NCBI RefSeq assembly: GCF_900101465.1
Contig: NZ_FMZM01000001.1
Location: forward strand, 558,001-622,000
Origin: Nocardioides lianchengensis
GTDB lineage: Bacteria > Actinomycetota > Actinomycetes > Propionibacteriales > Nocardioidaceae
Direction: 5' to 3'
Length of the DNA stretch: 64,000 nt
Translations under genes and position numbers: made by a program
Notes under the pieces: model-generated
The model's database searches: none
What the model was told of the DNA's origin: nothing
What the model saw: the letters and a program-made list of their open reading frames with translations, nothing else
Part shown: one piece after another, positions 7,667 through 15,209 of the stretch
Layout of the letters: each line of letters begins with the position of its first letter
How positions within the stretch are numbered: the first letter of the stretch is position 1

Positions 7667-8146
7667 ATGGCGGATCACTTCACTGAGGCGTCTTGGTATC
7701 CCGAGTTCAAGCCGGGATGGCCGGACATCCTTCCGCTTGGCCTGATCGTTGGTCGTCTTCAGATCCAGCAGCGCGATGCAGCCCCGGATGTTGACCCGTC
7801 CGAGGATGAGACCGAGCTTGACTGGGTCATGCATGCAGCGATCACGAGTGAGTCCCCACGACTGGCATTCCTGGGTGAACTCACCCTCCGAAACGCGCTC
7901 GCCTTCGCGGGGATCGTCGTCATACTGCCGATCGTCCTCCGTGAGGAGCCTGAGACGGTTGACGACGAGTACACGGACGACCTGCTGAGGCAGTATGGGG
8001 AGTGGGCTTCCTCGTTCATGTACGACTACGCGGCGAGCAACCTCCGTGCGGGTCTGGCAGGCAACGGCTTGATCGTCGAGGTTCCCTTCGGCACTCCGCA
8101 GGTATCGCTGCACACGTCTGACGTAGACGACGACGTGACGGACTGA
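7667..8146 (+). CDS. Putative SecB-like chaperone of a TAC module
   Basis: 159 residues, coupled to the XRE gene. Predicted beta-strands in the first ~85 residues are followed by an acidic linker, a helix (DDLLRQYGEWASSFMYDY, ASNLRAGLAG) and a final NGLIVEVPFGTPQVSL. This matches the SecB C-terminal plan of a long helix, then a glycine, then hydrophobic-Pro segments. In known TAC systems the SecB-like protein folds and protects the antitoxin. Similarity is weak by eye, so the call rests partly on gene order. Confidence 0.45.
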   Translation: MADHFTEASWYPEFKPGWPDILPLGLIVGRLQIQQRDAAPDVDPSEDETELDWVMHAAITSESPRLAFLGELTLRNALAFAGIVVILPIVLREEPETVDDEYTDDLLRQYGEWASSFMYDYAASNLRAGLAGNGLIVEVPFGTPQVSLHTSDVDDDVTD

Positions 8147-8291
8147 AGTACTTCGGCAGCGGGAAGTTCTTGTTCGTAGGTTCGCCGGCAGGTAGCTGCA
8201 GGTTCGCCCGCGCCTGACCCAGCCGCACTTCTTGTCGGCTCTGACTCTTTGTGCTCACCAGGCATCGGGGTCCACGGTCGTCAGAGACCCA

Positions 8292-8621
8292 CTAGTAGCC
8301 GTAGGGATCAGCCAAGACCTGCTGATACCAGACCGACCCCGAGATCAGCGCGATCACGATGCACCCGAGACCTGGGCCCACCCGATCCTTCGCGATCAAC
8401 ACGATCCCGATTATGCCCCCGATGATCGGGATAAGGATGCTCGTCACGATCCCAGCGGCGATTAGCCCGCTGCGGTCCGCCTCGGTGGTGGCCACTGGCG
8501 GTTGGTTCGTCGCTGGAGCGATGTGATCCGTCCAACGCTTGCCGTCCCAGTAGCGCTGCGTGTCGACCATCGAGGGGTGGGGATACCACCCCGCCGGAGG
8601 CCCTGAAGTGGTGTCGGCCAT
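8292..8621 (-). CDS. DUF2510 membrane protein
   Basis: 109 residues from ATG 8621 (36 nt shorter than the open frame; no clear ribosome site for either). N-terminal DUF2510 motif PPAGWYPHPSMVDTQRYWDG, then KRWTDH, followed by two TM segments (IAAGIVTSILIPIIGGIIGI and LGCIVIALISGSVWYQQVL). DUF2510 is a short actinobacterial motif found on membrane proteins; function unknown. Confidence 0.75.
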   Translation of the reverse strand: MADTTSGPPAGWYPHPSMVDTQRYWDGKRWTDHIAPATNQPPVATTEADRSGLIAAGIVTSILIPIIGGIIGIVLIAKDRVGPGLGCIVIALISGSVWYQQVLADPYGY

Positions 8622-8724
8622 GCGGGGGAGTCTGCTCGTGGACTCGTCTCGCGTCATGGGTTTCCAGAAACTTGGCTGCGTCCAGTTGTTGGAGACTGGC
8701 CCGCCCAGGGGCCGATGTCGCCGA

Positions 8725-9522
8725 TCAGCGCGAACGGAGTGAGTCGCGGAAGGTCATGCGCGTCGTGCTGTTCGTGCCCAGGACTGTTTGCTCCATCGGG
8801 AAGGCCAAGCCCTTGGCGTCGGCGCCAATCGCGCCCTGAATCCACGAGCGGCAATGAAGGTGCCACCACACCTTAAAAGCCGACGTGATGTAGATGTCCA
8901 ACCTAGCCATGCTCGCGTTGAAGTCGTCCTGGTCGGACGCGCCCAGGGCAGCTAGCAGTTCACTATCGCCAAGGACCAAGTCGCACTCGAGCTCTTCCCA
9001 CTGCTCCTGAGCAGACGGTTCGCGCTGTGGTTTTCCAGCCAGCTGGTCGAGCCGCGAGAAGCGTCCTGCTCGCCCCCACCGGTCGCAGGCGCGTGGGATG
9101 GCCGCGACCTCTTCACTGCCATCAACTTGGGCACGCAGTCCCTGCAAGAACCCCGGCGCTGCAGTCCGCACTTCGCCCCTCACGTAGGCCTCCCGAACCT
9201 CTGAGTCCAGTGTCAGGATCGCGTGGCGGTAGCGCTTCGCGCCGAAGTTGTTCGGCCAGGGCTCACCCTCGTCCAACGCAACGAGACCCCGGGCGAGCTT
9301 CAGCATCTTCTCCGCTGCGATGGACCAGAGCGTAAGGACTGCTGCGTGACGCTCTGGCGCTCGACGCTGGGTGCCAAGCACGTGAAGGCCGGACGCTGCG
9401 AGGTACGCTGCTTCGTCAGCCTCTTGCAGCAGAACCATCGACTGGGCGACGGTCAGTCCCTTGAACGGCACATCCGAGACGTTACGGCCAGTGCCCGGCC
9501 GACGTCGCCGTTTCTCGACCAC
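8725..9522 (-). CDS. Hypothetical helical protein, 265 aa
   Basis: Starts 14 nt after the stop of the DUF4760-like gene, so likely same operon. Mostly alpha-helical; the stretch RHAAVLTLWSIAAEKMLKLA at ~58-77 has the A..EK..KL pattern of HEPN/AbiV-like proteins. That similarity is weak and no R-x4-6-H motif was identified. No TM helix. The true start could be 9522 or GTG 9471. Confidence 0.5.
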   Translation of the reverse strand: MVEKRRRRPGTGRNVSDVPFKGLTVAQSMVLLQEADEAAYLAASGLHVLGTQRRAPERHAAVLTLWSIAAEKMLKLARGLVALDEGEPWPNNFGAKRYRHAILTLDSEVREAYVRGEVRTAAPGFLQGLRAQVDGSEEVAAIPRACDRWGRAGRFSRLDQLAGKPQREPSAQEQWEELECDLVLGDSELLAALGASDQDDFNASMARLDIYITSAFKVWWHLHCRSWIQGAIGADAKGLAFPMEQTVLGTNSTTRMTFRDSLRSR

Positions 9523-9535
9523 ATCAGGTGGGGGA

Positions 9536-10039
9536 TCAGCCCAGGCGCCACCGTCGTTGCCGTCGACGTGCGTCCAGCGGTGGGGCCTCGTCCACGAGCC
9601 GAACCAGGTTCTCGAAGTAGGCCTGCCATCGACTCGGGTCGCTCGATCCAGACCGTGCCTGTCGCTCAGCTTCCACGAGGGGCTGCATCTGCTTCCACAC
9701 GCTCTGCGCAGCGGATCCTAGGTATCCAGACACGGGAGCGACGTCGATATGGCCGTGGGTAACCAGGACACCGAGGTTGTCGTAGTACCAGGCGAGGTCT
9801 CGGACGAGACCACGTTCGTGCTCGGGGAGCCCGGCGAGACCCTGCCCTATGTCGTGACCGTGCAACTTCTCGAACACGAACGTTCGTGCTTCGGCCAGGC
9901 GAGGAGACCGGTGCTCAGCGAAGAGTTCGACGAGCACCGGCAGGTCGTTCGCCTGTCTCGCGGTGCGTAGCTGAAGGACAGTTGCGCCCGCGGCGAACAC
10001 GAAGGCTGCGATGGAGATGATGAGTGAGGCCAGCGCCAT
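9536..10039 (-). CDS. DUF4760-like membrane protein
   Basis: 167 residues from ATG 10039, preceded by GAGAGG. One N-terminal TM (MALASLIISIAAFVFAAGAT), then a soluble part containing NDLPVLVELFAEHRSPRLAE, LAWYYDNLGVLVTHGHID and RWQAYFENLVRLV, the layout of DUF4760 proteins. Function unknown; these are often in mobile or defence regions. First gene of a probable minus-strand set with 9522-8725 and possibly 8621-8292. Confidence 0.6.
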   Translation of the reverse strand: MALASLIISIAAFVFAAGATVLQLRTARQANDLPVLVELFAEHRSPRLAEARTFVFEKLHGHDIGQGLAGLPEHERGLVRDLAWYYDNLGVLVTHGHIDVAPVSGYLGSAAQSVWKQMQPLVEAERQARSGSSDPSRWQAYFENLVRLVDEAPPLDARRRQRRWRLG

Positions 10040-10122
10040 GAACCGACCCTCTCGCAGCGACGGGCTCTGCACGTGTGCTTTCGATCAGGTCGTCCGTGCG
10101 GCGGCTTCATACGCGCAGGACT

Positions 10123-10446
10123 ATGCGTGAACTATTTGATGCCCTCCGCACCCTCGCCGACGCTGTTGAGCACCTTAACCTCCCGAGACCTGCCCAGCGG
10201 CCCGAGGTGGGGTCGCCTGACCCGGCCGCACGCCGTCTGCTGGGCTACAAGGCAGCTGCCGCCTACCTAGGCGTCGGTACAGCTCGGATCAACGAGTGGG
10301 CCAATCAGAGCGAGATCTGCCGGATCCGGGTCGGCGAGGCTACGCTCGCGAACTTCCGGGACCTGCCAGCCCGAGTATCAGTGATTTCTTGGAGCCGCTC
10401 ACGCCGGACGGCTTGCACTGCCTCCGCATGGCGGACCGGTTCCTGA
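10123..10446 (+). CDS. Excisionase-like HTH protein, possibly truncated or frameshifted
   Basis: ATG 10123, 107 residues. An N-terminal helix (MRELFDALRTLADAVEHL), then a DNA-binding motif RRLLGYKAAAAYLGVGTARI, NEWANQS of excisionase/HTH_17 type. The last ~25 residues (VSVISWSRSRRTACTASAW) look out of frame. It overlaps the next ORF in another frame. Probably a decayed regulator. Confidence 0.4.
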   Translation: MRELFDALRTLADAVEHLNLPRPAQRPEVGSPDPAARRLLGYKAAAAYLGVGTARINEWANQSEICRIRVGEATLANFRDLPARVSVISWSRSRRTACTASAWRTGS

Positions 10447-10688
10447 GCAACAACGCGACCGAGGTCGTCATCGAGCCCGGCGACCAGAATCGACTCATCA
10501 AGAAGATCCGCGAAGCGATCGATGAGGTCTCTTCTAGTCCGGCCCTCGACACGAAGACTCGATGGGATCTGATTCGTCGTCTGCGTGCGGTGGAGGACGC
10601 TGTTCTCTCGGTGCGCCTGCGGGGGTCAGACGAGGTGGAGGCCGCGACGGACTCACTCGTCTCCATGATCCTGCGAGGGCTGACCTAG
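10428..10688 (+). CDS. Hypothetical helical protein, N-terminal half of a broken gene?
   Basis: 86 residues from ATG 10428: MADRFLSNNATEVVIEPGDQ, then helices (NRLIKKIREAIDEVSSS, RWDLIRRLRAVEDAVLSVRL). No known family. It ends just before a different frame encodes a hydrophobic segment (10739-10930), so one indel near 10675-10730 may have split a single membrane-anchored protein. Confidence 0.4.
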   Translation: MADRFLSNNATEVVIEPGDQNRLIKKIREAIDEVSSSPALDTKTRWDLIRRLRAVEDAVLSVRLRGSDEVEAATDSLVSMILRGLT

Positions 10689-10738
10689 GCATCGACCGGC
10701 TCACAAGTCGACCGACCGGAAAGGTCGTTGGCGCGCTG

Positions 10739-10930
10739 GTGCTAACTATCGGGGTCGGACTCGGCATCGACAGTGAGTACCTCAGCCTGCCGGGCTTTAA
10801 GGAGATCCCGGCCATCGAGGCGCCCGCTACTCCGGACCCGGAACCGGACGTTGAAGTCAACGTCACAGTTCACGACGACCGGGATGCCGCCGTGGTAGAT
10901 GGTGAGATCGTCGAGGACGATCCCCACTGA
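10739..10930 (+). CDS. Fragment with one hydrophobic segment and acidic tail
   Basis: The only in-frame start after the preceding stop is GTG 10739, giving 63 residues: VLTIGVGLGIDSEYLSLPGF, then an acidic tail (EPDVEVNVTVHDDRDAAVV). It lacks its own ribosome site. Read as the displaced C-terminus of the gene at 10428-10688, or as a small separate ORF. Confidence 0.3.
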   Translation: MLTIGVGLGIDSEYLSLPGFKEIPAIEAPATPDPEPDVEVNVTVHDDRDAAVVDGEIVEDDPH

Positions 10931-10976
10931 GTAGACCCCGAGCCATGGGATTCTGCAACGTGATTCACTGCCGCCC

Positions 10977-11618
10977 GTGAGCGACACGTCCCCGGTCCCG
11001 GTCGAGTCACCCCGGCACAGCCCACCCATCACCCGCTCCGCTCGTGGGGCCTGCGCGCTGGTCGGGATGGGTGGCTTTGCGGCTGGGACGCTCGCCACCT
11101 TCAAGACCGACAACGAGATCGGCACGAGTGCGCTCCTCTTGATTGGCGGCATCTCCAGCCTGATCGCGCTCCTGGGCCGGGTGCCCCGCATCAAGGTCGG
11201 CGAGAACGAGATCGACCCGAGCGAGATCTACCAAGCCGGTTTTGCGACCGGGGTCGGCACGGCGGTCGACGCTGCTGCGGACGTCGCCGTTGACGCAGTC
11301 GCGAAGCACAAGAGTGCCGAGGAGGTCGGTCGAGCGGTGCGATCCGCTGGCCGCTTCTTCATGCCATTGTCGGCGGCGTTGCCGAATCCGCATCGCGAGT
11401 TCAATTGGCTCCTCAGACTCCCCAACGGGGAGAACGAACTTGCGGTCCGCTCGGCACGCCGCAACGTAGGGCCAGACAGCGAAGACGGATGGCACTACTT
11501 CACACTCCCCGACTTCGAACATGTCGCGTCGCAGGTGGGCGACTACGGCGACATCGTCTGGGAAGAGGACTTCAAGCGGCGGTGGAACGCCACGCACCCG
11601 GAAAGCCTCGTGGAGTAA
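10977..11618 (+). CDS. Hypothetical two-TM membrane protein
   Basis: 213 residues, GTG start. Two adjacent hydrophobic helices at ~25-65 (ALVGMGGFAAGTLATF, TSALLLIGGISSLIALLGRV), an Ala-rich helix (VGTAVDAAADVAVDAVAKH) and a C-terminal soluble domain (FNWLLRLPNGENELAVRSAR, GWHYFTLPDFEHV). No family recognised. It ends 19 nt before the second cpaF remnant. Confidence 0.55.
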   Translation: MSDTSPVPVESPRHSPPITRSARGACALVGMGGFAAGTLATFKTDNEIGTSALLLIGGISSLIALLGRVPRIKVGENEIDPSEIYQAGFATGVGTAVDAAADVAVDAVAKHKSAEEVGRAVRSAGRFFMPLSAALPNPHREFNWLLRLPNGENELAVRSARRNVGPDSEDGWHYFTLPDFEHVASQVGDYGDIVWEEDFKRRWNATHPESLVE

Positions 11619-11636
11619 TAGTGCTCTGACCATCCT

Positions 11637-11756
11637 GCCTGGACGCAGGCGGGCAAGACGACCATGCTGAACTGCCTGGCGGCGGCGATCCCCGGTGGCG
11701 AGCGGGTGGTGAGCGCCGAGGAGGTCTTCGAGCTGCGCCTCCCGCAACCCGAATGC
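11637..11756 (+). pseudogene. cpaF: cpaF/tadA remnant 2 (Walker A region)
   Basis: Frame from 11640 reads [20 protein letters not shown] then [15 protein letters not shown]: the P-loop (QAGKTT) and following strand of CpaF. Homology begins abruptly after island sequence at ~11637 and ends near 11750, where the next expected residues occur in remnant 3. There is no start codon or upstream catalytic domain. Confidence 0.85.
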
Positions 11757-11883
11757 AGTGAAGCTCTAAGCCCTCAATGACTGTGGCGACATGACCGCGC
11801 AGTCAGCGGTTGAGCCCAAGGTGCGTCGCGCCCCGCGATGGAGCCGACTCAGGAATGTCGCGCCAGGCCGCGCACGTGGCTCC

Positions 11884-12270
11884 TCAGAACGGCAAGCCGT
11901 CGTCGGGATGGTCCAGATCCAGGAACGCCTGCTCGATAATGTCATCAATCCTGAGCGCACTTCGGCGAGCCGCGTCGTGAAGTCGCTGAAGAGTCAGGTA
12001 CTCCGGAGTGGGTTCAATCCACGGTGCGTTCTCGTCGGGACCGGGCCACCTTGAGAAGCGCTCAACGACTGTTCCTCGGTCGTTCAGCACCCGAAACTCA
12101 TAGTGCTTATCCATCGGGTAATAGTCGATGGCGAGCGAGGTTCTCGAACCGGCGTAAAGAAACAGATCTGGATCGTCCGTCTCCTTCCAGTTCATGGTGC
12201 CAGCGAGAGTGCGGTCCGCCGCCTTGGCTGCGAGCTCCACAAGTCTATGGTCGATATTAGGGCTTTCCAT
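11884..12270 (-). CDS. Hypothetical protein, 128 aa
   Basis: ATG 12270 lies inside the 3' end of the upstream gene (14-nt overlap), so translation is coupled. Contains AGTMNWKETDDPDLFLYAGS, LAIDYYPMDKHYEFRVLNDR and a helical C-terminus (YLTLQRLHDAARRSALRIDD). No TM. Pattern of a small alpha/beta domain; no function assigned. It could act with the membrane partner as a two-gene cassette. Confidence 0.6.
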   Translation of the reverse strand: MESPNIDHRLVELAAKAADRTLAGTMNWKETDDPDLFLYAGSRTSLAIDYYPMDKHYEFRVLNDRGTVVERFSRWPGPDENAPWIEPTPEYLTLQRLHDAARRSALRIDDIIEQAFLDLDHPDDGLPF

Positions 12271-12835
12271 TATTGCCAGCCTCCGTTCCTTCGGTCTGAA
12301 CCTGCGTCACGTTCTTTCCTGTCAACTGGGTCATTCCGTCGCAGGCGTTAGCTATCGCTTTTCGGGCTTCTCTGCAGCACTCTAGGACGGGCTTCGATTG
12401 TGCTAACAGTTCGTCAGTGGCTACGGACGACAATAGGACCGATTCTTGTAAAGACTTCAGAACGGCCCGCGGCTCGGGTGTTTCTTTTAGTAGAAGCCCG
12501 CGAACATGTCCTGCCTGGAATCTCCAACGATCAAGCGCTGCCTTTGCTTCGGAGTGGGACTTCCGAACAATGGCGTCGTCCAATTCTTGGGAGACCCGCT
12601 GAAGTCCTGGCAGAAGAACCAGTTGCATGTTCGCTCGCACTTGCGTTTGTGTGCGCTCGACCGCGGATGACGCAGCTCTTGCCGCTGTCTCTGCTTTGTC
12701 GGCCGACTCTTTCGCGGCTCGCGCCTGAAGAAAGGTAAAGATGAGCCCAACTACGCCGAGCGCGGAACCAATGACACCCACCCAGTCCTGCCACGGAATC
12801 TCATGCCACGCAGCGGCGGGTGCCTCTGCGGCCAT
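12257..12835 (-). CDS. Single-TM protein with cytoplasmic coiled coil
   Basis: 192 residues from ATG 12835 (the longer frame to 12910 is less likely). TM at ~15-37 (WVGVIGSALGVVGLIFTFLQ), then a helical/coiled region (AKESADKAETAARAASSAVE). The coding region is clearly less GC-rich than the backbone and uses A/T third bases, a sign of transfer. Coupled by overlap to the 128-aa gene. Confidence 0.55.
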   Translation of the reverse strand: MAAEAPAAAWHEIPWQDWVGVIGSALGVVGLIFTFLQARAAKESADKAETAARAASSAVERTQTQVRANMQLVLLPGLQRVSQELDDAIVRKSHSEAKAALDRWRFQAGHVRGLLLKETPEPRAVLKSLQESVLLSSVATDELLAQSKPVLECCREARKAIANACDGMTQLTGKNVTQVQTEGTEAGNNGKP

Positions 12836-13089
12836 GATTCCGAACACAGGCGCAGTATGCCCGAAGGCTAACGAGCGCGCAGCGCAAGCGGCATGTCGAT
12901 GGCGCAGCACCTCTCAACCGCAACTCCGACCGTGGGCCGCTAGGACCCTTCGATGACGATCCGTCCGACTGCGCCGCTCGCTTGGTGTACTCGTCATCGT
13001 CCTGGACCTCGACACGGACCGCGATGGTGCCCGTCATGCCAGGACTGCAGGCGTCAACCCAGCGGGTACGTGACGATCCCGCCAGCAAC
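12836..13089. other. Gap without convincing genes
   Basis: Between the membrane gene and the recombinase remnant. A minus-strand frame (13088-12801) contains GTIAVRVEVQDDDEYTKRAA, which could be another decayed fragment, but it matches nothing recognisable and lacks a good start. Confidence 0.3.
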
Positions 13090-13260
13090 TCAGGGCGCGG
13101 ATTTGCCGGAGTAGGCGCTCACGTCGTTGTCGACGTAGACCTCGACTCGGTCGCAGCCCAGGGACCGCGCCAGGGTGCGGCAGTCCTCTTCCTACCTGGC
13201 GACTCCCAGCCCGCCACCTTCGCGGTCCTGGCTGATCCGGACGTACAGCGCTGCGCTCAT
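13090..13260 (-). pseudogene. Serine recombinase N-terminus with premature stop
   Basis: Minus strand from ATG 13260: MSAALYVRISQDREGGGLGV, A, R, stop (TAG at 13194-13192), then EEDCRTLARSLGCDRVEVYV and DNDVSAYSGKSAP, stop. This is the start of a large serine recombinase, with the catalytic Ser in YVRIS; the TAG stands where the family has Gln (RQEEDC). The catalytic core after SGK and the DNA-binding domains are gone. It lies 33 bp from cpaF remnant 3, consistent with an integrase beside its attachment site. Confidence 0.85.
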
Positions 13261-13292
13261 GCGTCCAACTTAAAGCTTCAGTGAAGTCAGCA

Positions 13293-13502
13293 CACCCCGC
13301 CTGGGTGCCCATGCAGACCCGGCAGGCCGGGCTGGAGGGCACTGGCGAGATCCCGCTCCGCGACCTGGTCAAGGAGAGCCTGCGGATGCGGCCCAGCCGC
13401 ATCGTCGTGGGGGAGGTGCGGGCCGAGGAGTGCCTCGACCTGCTGTTGGCACTCAACTCCGGGCTGCCCGGCAGGTGCACGATCCACGCGAACAGCGCTT
13501 AG
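13293..13502 (+). pseudogene. cpaF: cpaF/tadA remnant 3 (Walker B region)
   Basis: Reads HPAWVPMQTRQAGLEGTGEI, then PLRDLVKESLRMRPSRIVVG, EVRAEECLDLLLALNSG and CTIHANSA before a stop at 13500-13502. These are the Asp box, Walker B and His box of CpaF/TadA. The C-terminal ~100 residues and downstream tadB/tadC are missing. Confidence 0.85.
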
Positions 13503-13591
13503 CCCGCTGACCTGCACTTACGCAGGCGATCATCGACGTTGAGTGCTCTCAGCGTAACTCTCGGAGCCCGGCGCGGCGTCAGATTGGCCCT

Positions 13592-13597
13592 TACAGT
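13592..13597 (+). promoter_or_regulatory. -10 hexamer TACAGT
   Basis: 7 nt before ATG 13605; no Shine-Dalgarno; probable leaderless mRNA. Confidence 0.45.
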
Positions 13598-13604
13598 GGG
13601 TCGC

Positions 13605-13853
13605 ATGAGCATGAAGCCCACGTACACCACGGTCCACGTTCAACTCGACGCCGACTCGATCGACGATGCCCTCCACGCGACGAAGGTTGCTCGCAATCTT
13701 GGGCTGCAAGTGACCCTCTCCGACGGCATTGAGGGGACGGAGCCGAAACTGATCGTCAACCACGAGGTCTCGTCGGAGAACGCGCAGGAGATCTTCGACG
13801 CCATCAAGTCGGTCCAGAAATTCCTCGCTGACGTTTCCAACGTGCACGTCTAG
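13605..13853 (+). CDS. Hypothetical protein, 82 aa
   Basis: Start set by the -10 hexamer and the second Met nearby (MSMKPTYTTVHVQLDADSID). Alternating strands and helices (DALHATKVARNLGLQVTLSD, IFDAIKSVQKFLADVSNVHV) suggest a compact alpha/beta fold. No family recognised. Its stop codon lies in the first copy of an 18-bp tandem repeat. Confidence 0.55.
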   Translation: MSMKPTYTTVHVQLDADSIDDALHATKVARNLGLQVTLSDGIEGTEPKLIVNHEVSSENAQEIFDAIKSVQKFLADVSNVHV

Positions 13854-13884
13854 CGAAGTGTGACCTTCTAGCGAAGTGTGACCT
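13849..13884. repeat. Exact 18-bp tandem duplication
   Basis: Two adjacent identical copies of TCTAGCGAAGTGTGACCT (13849-13866, 13867-13884). The first supplies the stop codon of the preceding ORF. Looks like a slippage duplication or an iteron pair. Confidence 0.95.
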
Positions 13885-13930
13885 CGGTGCGCCTAAGCCA
13901 CAGGCCGGTCCCGGTCGCTCATCCTGAGGC

Positions 13931-15199
13931 ATGCCGAAGAAGTCAGGGAAGCGCCGAGAGCCTCGTCGAGAGCGGACGCGGTCTCGACCGACCCTGAGCG
14001 AAGCACCGTTGAGAGTCTCGATCGCCACTACCCCCAACACGGGCGGCGATGGCATCGACGACGCGTTGGCCGATGACGTGGAACTCGCCAAGGCGGCCGT
14101 GCTCTACGCCGACGAGGTCGAACTCATCGGCCTAACGGCCTCGATGCTGCGCCCGTTTAGCGAGTTGCAGGGCTTGTCGTTCCTAGAGTTGATGCTCGAC
14201 ATGGACGATGACGCGTTTGCGTACATTCGCGACCGCTCGGGGAGCAGCGCGATGCCGGACGGGTGGCGAGATCAGATTCAAAAGTTCCTGTCGGCAGATC
14301 CACAGAAGATCGAGCGCTATGCCCCGGCCGCGGCGAGCGAACTTCGGAAAATCAAGGCGAAGTTCGAGGAAGAGGCTGAGGGTTACAGGGCGCAGTTCGA
14401 CGAGGTCCTGGGCGCCGCCGGTTTCGCCGAACTGCAACCAGCGATCAACCAGGGGATCGTCAGGTTGGCTGATCTTCAGACCAGCCCATCCTCCCTCTTT
14501 CGAGCACGGGAGGACCGTCGACCCGAGACGGACCAGCAAGTGAACGCATGGCTGTCCCTCCTGCGGAACCGTCTCGATGACCCCAACGTTCGCCTGTTGT
14601 TCGACCAGCAAAGTGCAGACCTTATTCAATCGATGATCAACGAGGGACACATCGAGGCGAGCGCAAACAATCTACGGTTGGCCGCCTCCGCGGCGTTGGG
14701 GACTGGATTCGTTGCGCGGCTTCCTGCCTTCGAGCGTGCGCCGATGGATGAGTTGTTGGACTTGCGAAGGGATCTTCGAGTCCCACTCCAGATCTACCGC
14801 GGCGCTATGTCGCGATTCTCGCGGGATATGCCACGAGTGATCGGGCGGGATCTGGAGTTTGAGGTGCAACACCTGTGGGAGTCCGAGGTGAACCCAGCAG
14901 TCATCCGCCTCGAAGAAGAACTCGCGCAGCACGGCCTAGTGAGAGAGTTGTTCAGGTCCGTGCGAGCCGCGAACATCTTCGACTTCGCTACCTGGACGGG
15001 AATGACCGCTGCAACAGTGGGCAGCACTGCCGACCTTGGAGCCGTGCTGACGGGCGTCGTGGCGGCAGGGTCGGGCGGGATGAGGGTGGGGACGGACATG
15101 CTGCTCGACGCAGCGCGGCAACGCGGCGACGCTGAACGCGATGCCACCCGGTCCGAGTTCTACTTCCTGTATCAAGCCAACCGGCGCCTGCAACGCTGA
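13931..15199 (+). CDS. Large orphan protein, 422 aa
   Basis: A basic N-terminus (MPKKSGKRREPRRERTRSRP) is followed by a mainly helical protein with YADEVELIGLTASMLRPF (~58-75), a long charged helix (LRKIKAKFEEEAEGYRAQF) and RRDLRVPLQIYRGAMSRFSR. A small-residue hydrophobic stretch follows near ~355-395 (TGMTAATVGSTADLGAVLTG, VVAAGSGG), which could insert into a membrane. No known family recognised. Last island gene before tad sequence resumes. Possible effector of a defence system, but only by position. Confidence 0.6.
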   Translation: MPKKSGKRREPRRERTRSRPTLSEAPLRVSIATTPNTGGDGIDDALADDVELAKAAVLYADEVELIGLTASMLRPFSELQGLSFLELMLDMDDDAFAYIRDRSGSSAMPDGWRDQIQKFLSADPQKIERYAPAAASELRKIKAKFEEEAEGYRAQFDEVLGAAGFAELQPAINQGIVRLADLQTSPSSLFRAREDRRPETDQQVNAWLSLLRNRLDDPNVRLLFDQQSADLIQSMINEGHIEASANNLRLAASAALGTGFVARLPAFERAPMDELLDLRRDLRVPLQIYRGAMSRFSRDMPRVIGRDLEFEVQHLWESEVNPAVIRLEEELAQHGLVRELFRSVRAANIFDFATWTGMTAATVGSTADLGAVLTGVVAAGSGGMRVGTDMLLDAARQRGDAERDATRSEFYFLYQANRRLQR

Positions 15200-15209
15200 C
15201 CGCATGGGA

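Larger units (their letters stand above)
11757..13292. mobile_element. Decayed serine-recombinase element splitting cpaF
   Basis: Remnants 2 and 3 of cpaF are almost contiguous in protein sequence (FELRLP... / ...WVPMQTRQ), so this ~1.5 kb segment is an insertion between neighbouring codons. It carries two orphan genes and, 33 bp from its right edge, a truncated serine recombinase. The 8-mer CAGTGAAG occurs at both ends (11756-11763, 13279-13286). Exact att sites cannot be fixed by eye. Confidence 0.55.
3481..15205. mobile_element. Accessory island(s) inserted in the Tad pilus locus
   Basis: Bounded on the left by the break in cpaF and on the right by the tail of a tadE-like gene at 15210-15341. 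The interior holds mostly orphan genes on both strands with visibly lower GC in places, a TAC module, HTH proteins, two further cpaF pieces and a dead serine recombinase. tadB, tadC and the rest of cpaF are absent. Two internal cpaF pieces mean at least two or three events (insertions with deletions) rather than one clean integration. No tRNA is seen at either edge. Confidence 0.7.

Noticed and set aside
9027-9762. Plus-strand ORFs over 8725-10039
   Set aside because: Their translations are Arg/Ser/Pro-rich without domains, while the minus strand gives a DUF4760-like protein and a coherent helical protein with coupled spacing.
12982-13284. Plus-strand ORF of 100 codons
   Set aside because: It lies antisense to the clearly recognisable serine recombinase remnant (13260-13090) and has no recognisable domain of its own.
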